A DNA stretch of 8,085 nt, taken from NCBI GenBank assembly GCA_002417685.1, contig DICP01000032.1, positions 1,045 through 9,129 of the forward strand, read 5' to 3'. The DNA comes from Candidatus Mesolinea sp. UBA5823. GTDB taxonomy: Bacteria; Chloroflexota; Anaerolineae; Anaerolineales; Anaerolineaceae. Below the pieces are notes generated by a model that was not told the origin of the DNA, ran no database searches, and saw only the letters and a program-made list of their open reading frames with translations. Shown here in pieces: positions 6,589-8,085 of this stretch (position 1 is its first letter; each line of letters opens with the position of its first letter). A program made the translations under genes and the position numbers.

Positions 6589-6617
6589 TTGAAATTTAAC
6601 CATCCGCATGGTATCAT
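6589..6617 (+). promoter_or_regulatory. promoter of the hrcA-grpE heat-shock operon
   Basis: TTGAAA (6589-6594, five of six) and TATCAT (6612-6617, five of six) are separated by an ideal 17 nt, and the -10 carries an extended TGG (6609-6611). The transcript is expected to start near 6624, a few nt before the CIRCE, the usual place for HrcA to block transcription. A second TATAAT at 6577-6582 has only a weak partner (TTTACC, 19 nt spacing). Confidence 0.7.
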
Positions 6618-6628
6618 TATTTCATGGA

Positions 6629-6659
6629 AATTAGCACTCTCAGCTCGAGAGTGCTAATT
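6629..6659. promoter_or_regulatory. CIRCE operator (HrcA binding site)
   Basis: TTAGCACTC (6631-6639), nine bases, then GAGTGCTAA (6649-6657): an exact match to the CIRCE consensus. The symmetry extends to 13-bp perfect arms with a 5-nt centre over 6629-6659. HrcA dimers bind this element and repress class I heat-shock genes until misfolded proteins titrate GroEL. It starts about 5 nt after the predicted transcript start and ends 12 nt before the hrcA start codon, so the mRNA leader will also fold into a stable hairpin. Confidence 0.97.
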
Positions 6660-6671
6660 AGAAATGAAACT

Positions 6672-7706
6672 ATGGAAGAATTAACTGAACGCCAAAAAAT
6701 ATTACTCTCGTTGATCGTGCATGAGCATACGCAAACGGCTAAGCCAGTGGGCTCTGAAACGCTGGTTAGGCAATACAGCCTGCCGATCAGTTCTGCGACC
6801 ATTCGCAACGAGATGACGGCGATGGAAGAGATGGGCTACTTACGCCAACCGCACACCTCCGCTGGACGCGTTCCAACGGAAAAAGGGTACCGTTTTTTTG
6901 TGAGTAACCTTTTGCAGCAGCCGATTCTACCGGTTGCTACGCGTAATACCATCACACACCAGTTTTATCAAGCGCAACAACAATTAGACGAATGGTTGCG
7001 CTTAGCGGCTTCAGTGCTGGCTAACCACGCCCAAGCCGCCTCGATTGTTACCGCTCCGCATAGCAAGAAGGTGGCTTTCAAACACTTGGAACTCATCTCC
7101 ACACGTGCCTCGCAGGTGCTGATGGTATTGGTTTTAGTGGGTGGAGAAATTCGTCAGCAGATTTTCTCACTAAATGAGGTCGTGCCTCAGGAAAAGCTTT
7201 CCAGCTTAGCTGCTGAGCTTAACGCCCATTGCCAAAATTGCACATTGGTCCAGCTCGAAAAGCTGGATTTGGATTTGGATGAAATAGGAAATACTGTGCT
7301 TGGGGTAATTAAAGACCAGATGCGCCTCTCCGAGCGCCTCGTTATCGGAGAGATTTATATGGACGGTTTGACCAACGTTTTAGCTGAGCCTGAATTTGCG
7401 GATACAGAGCAGGCACTCTCTGCACTTTCGATATTTGAGGAACGCAACAAGTTGGATGATTTGCTTTCGCGCAGCTTCCTTGGCGATGAAATTGGGGACG
7501 TGCAAGTGCTGATCGGTGGTGAGAGCACCTGGGAGGAATTACGCCAATGCTCGCTTATCCTCAGTCATTATGGGATTCAAGACCAGCTAACCGGTACGCT
7601 TGGTATCCTCGGACCGATGCGTATGCCATACGGACAAGCAATCTCAACAGTGCGCTTTGTGGCGAATTTGCTTTCAGACTTAGTTGCAGAGAACTTGATT
7701 GAATAA
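6672..7706 (+). CDS. hrcA: heat-inducible transcription repressor HrcA
   Basis: A 344-residue repressor, the usual length for the family. The winged helix-turn-helix is at residues 1-80: LTERQKILLSLIVHEHTQT (4-22), KPVGSETL (24-31), SSATIRNEM (40-48) and the signature PHTSAGRVPTEKGYRFFV (60-77). The middle is the GAF-like dimerisation region, and the C terminus carries the family block GILGPMRMPYGQAI followed by VRFVANLLSDLV. It binds CIRCE, is kept active by GroEL, and here very probably represses its own operon. I chose the ATG at 6672 because the family begins at the MEELTERQ segment and the ATG at 6624 would place the CIRCE inside the coding region; however, neither ATG has a good Shine-Dalgarno. 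The reading frame is open back through the CIRCE to 6624. grpE follows after 38 nt. Confidence 0.96.
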   Translation: MEELTERQKILLSLIVHEHTQTAKPVGSETLVRQYSLPISSATIRNEMTAMEEMGYLRQPHTSAGRVPTEKGYRFFVSNLLQQPILPVATRNTITHQFYQAQQQLDEWLRLAASVLANHAQAASIVTAPHSKKVAFKHLELISTRASQVLMVLVLVGGEIRQQIFSLNEVVPQEKLSSLAAELNAHCQNCTLVQLEKLDLDLDEIGNTVLGVIKDQMRLSERLVIGEIYMDGLTNVLAEPEFADTEQALSALSIFEERNKLDDLLSRSFLGDEIGDVQVLIGGESTWEELRQCSLILSHYGIQDQLTGTLGILGPMRMPYGQAISTVRFVANLLSDLVAENLIE

Positions 7707-7744
7707 TACGAAAAATTTGTAATCATTAGTGAGGTAATAGAAAT

Positions 7745-8085
7745 ATGGACGAACCCAAAAAAAACGAAGAAGAAAAAATAACCCAAGTGGATAATGCCTC
7801 TGAAGAAGACATGAGCAGCTCGGAGAACGAATTAGAAATGCTAAAGTCTGAAAATGAGCAGCTGAGAATGCAGTCGGCAGAATACTTGGACAGTTTACAA
7901 CGCGAACGCGCCAGCTTCGCCAATTACCGGCGCCGGGTGGATCAGGAAAACCTGCAAATCTATGACATTGCCTTAGGCGACCTGGTCAAAATTTTCCTGC
8001 CGGTGGTCGATGACTTAGAGCGCGCCCTCAAGCAAAAACCAGATATCCCCGAGGTTGACCCGTGGTATCAAGGTGTTGAATTGAC
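7745..8085 (+). CDS. grpE: nucleotide exchange factor GrpE, 3' part outside window
   Basis: GrpE is the cytoplasmic exchange factor that releases ADP from DnaK. I translated 113 codons from the ATG at 7745 to the edge with no stop. The charged, disordered N-terminal tail (about 1-25) leads into the long dimer helix (about 27-75), which contains the family block YLDSLQRERASFANYRRRV (46-64). This is followed by LVKIFLPVVDDLERAL (78-93), the highly conserved GrpE signature. Family members have about 180-210 residues, so the C-terminal beta domain that contacts DnaK is missing. The start has GAGG ten nt upstream. It follows hrcA by 38 nt with no terminator visible, so it should share the CIRCE-controlled transcript; dnaK and dnaJ are expected next but cannot be seen. 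Confidence 0.96.
   Translation, partial: MDEPKKNEEEKITQVDNASEEDMSSSENELEMLKSENEQLRMQSAEYLDSLQRERASFANYRRRVDQENLQIYDIALGDLVKIFLPVVDDLERALKQKPDIPEVDPWYQGVEL

Noticed and set aside
6580..6596. AATTTC-TAATT-GAAATT inverted repeat as terminator of the GNAT-fold gene
   Set aside because: The six-base arms are entirely AT-rich but for one pair, no T-run follows, and it overlaps the predicted hrcA -35.

Overview
The window reads as bacterial chromosome of roughly 50% GC, with short intergenic gaps and no RNA genes, insertion sequences or CRISPR arrays. The gene content suggests an anaerobe: a biotin-dependent Na+-pumping acyl-CoA decarboxylase operon, and an hrcA-grpE heat-shock operon with a textbook CIRCE operator. 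The large PP2C-like/membrane/propeller protein and the overall mix resemble Anaerolineae (Chloroflexota). That placement is inference from memory of the families, not a search result.

Region 1 (1-2923, minus strand) is one compact operon read right to left: carboxyltransferase (mmdA-like), small membrane gamma/delta subunit (OadG/MmdD-like), biotin carrier (MmdC-like) and Na+-pump beta subunit (MmdB/OadB-like, cut by the window edge). Gaps are 11 nt, a 4-nt ATGA overlap and 12 nt. The carboxyltransferase moves CO2 from an acyl-CoA, most likely methylmalonyl-CoA, onto biotin on the carrier. The beta subunit then decarboxylates carboxybiotin and exports Na+, and the small subunit anchors the complex. 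Upstream (2924-3066) are a promoter, a strong ribosome site and an 18-bp palindrome close to the clostridial-type Rex (NADH/NAD+ sensor) operator.

Region 2 (3067-5403, minus strand) is a 778-residue one-pass membrane protein. It has a degenerate PP2C-like domain at the N terminus, a long acidic linker, a basic patch, one transmembrane helix, a helical stalk and a C-terminal domain of about six propeller-like repeats. I cannot name a function.

Region 3 (5404-6543) is a short divergent intergenic region and a plus-strand GNAT-fold protein of the CelD/BioF2-like type.

Region 4 (6544-8085, plus strand) is the heat-shock operon: a promoter, a perfect CIRCE immediately downstream of it, hrcA (repressor that binds CIRCE) and the start of grpE (DnaK nucleotide-exchange factor), cut by the window edge. 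HrcA therefore very probably represses its own operon.

No gene-free stretch exceeds 150 nt. The most unusual items are the pseudophosphatase-propeller membrane protein, the Rex-like site in front of the decarboxylase operon, and a CIRCE that can be translated in frame with hrcA.
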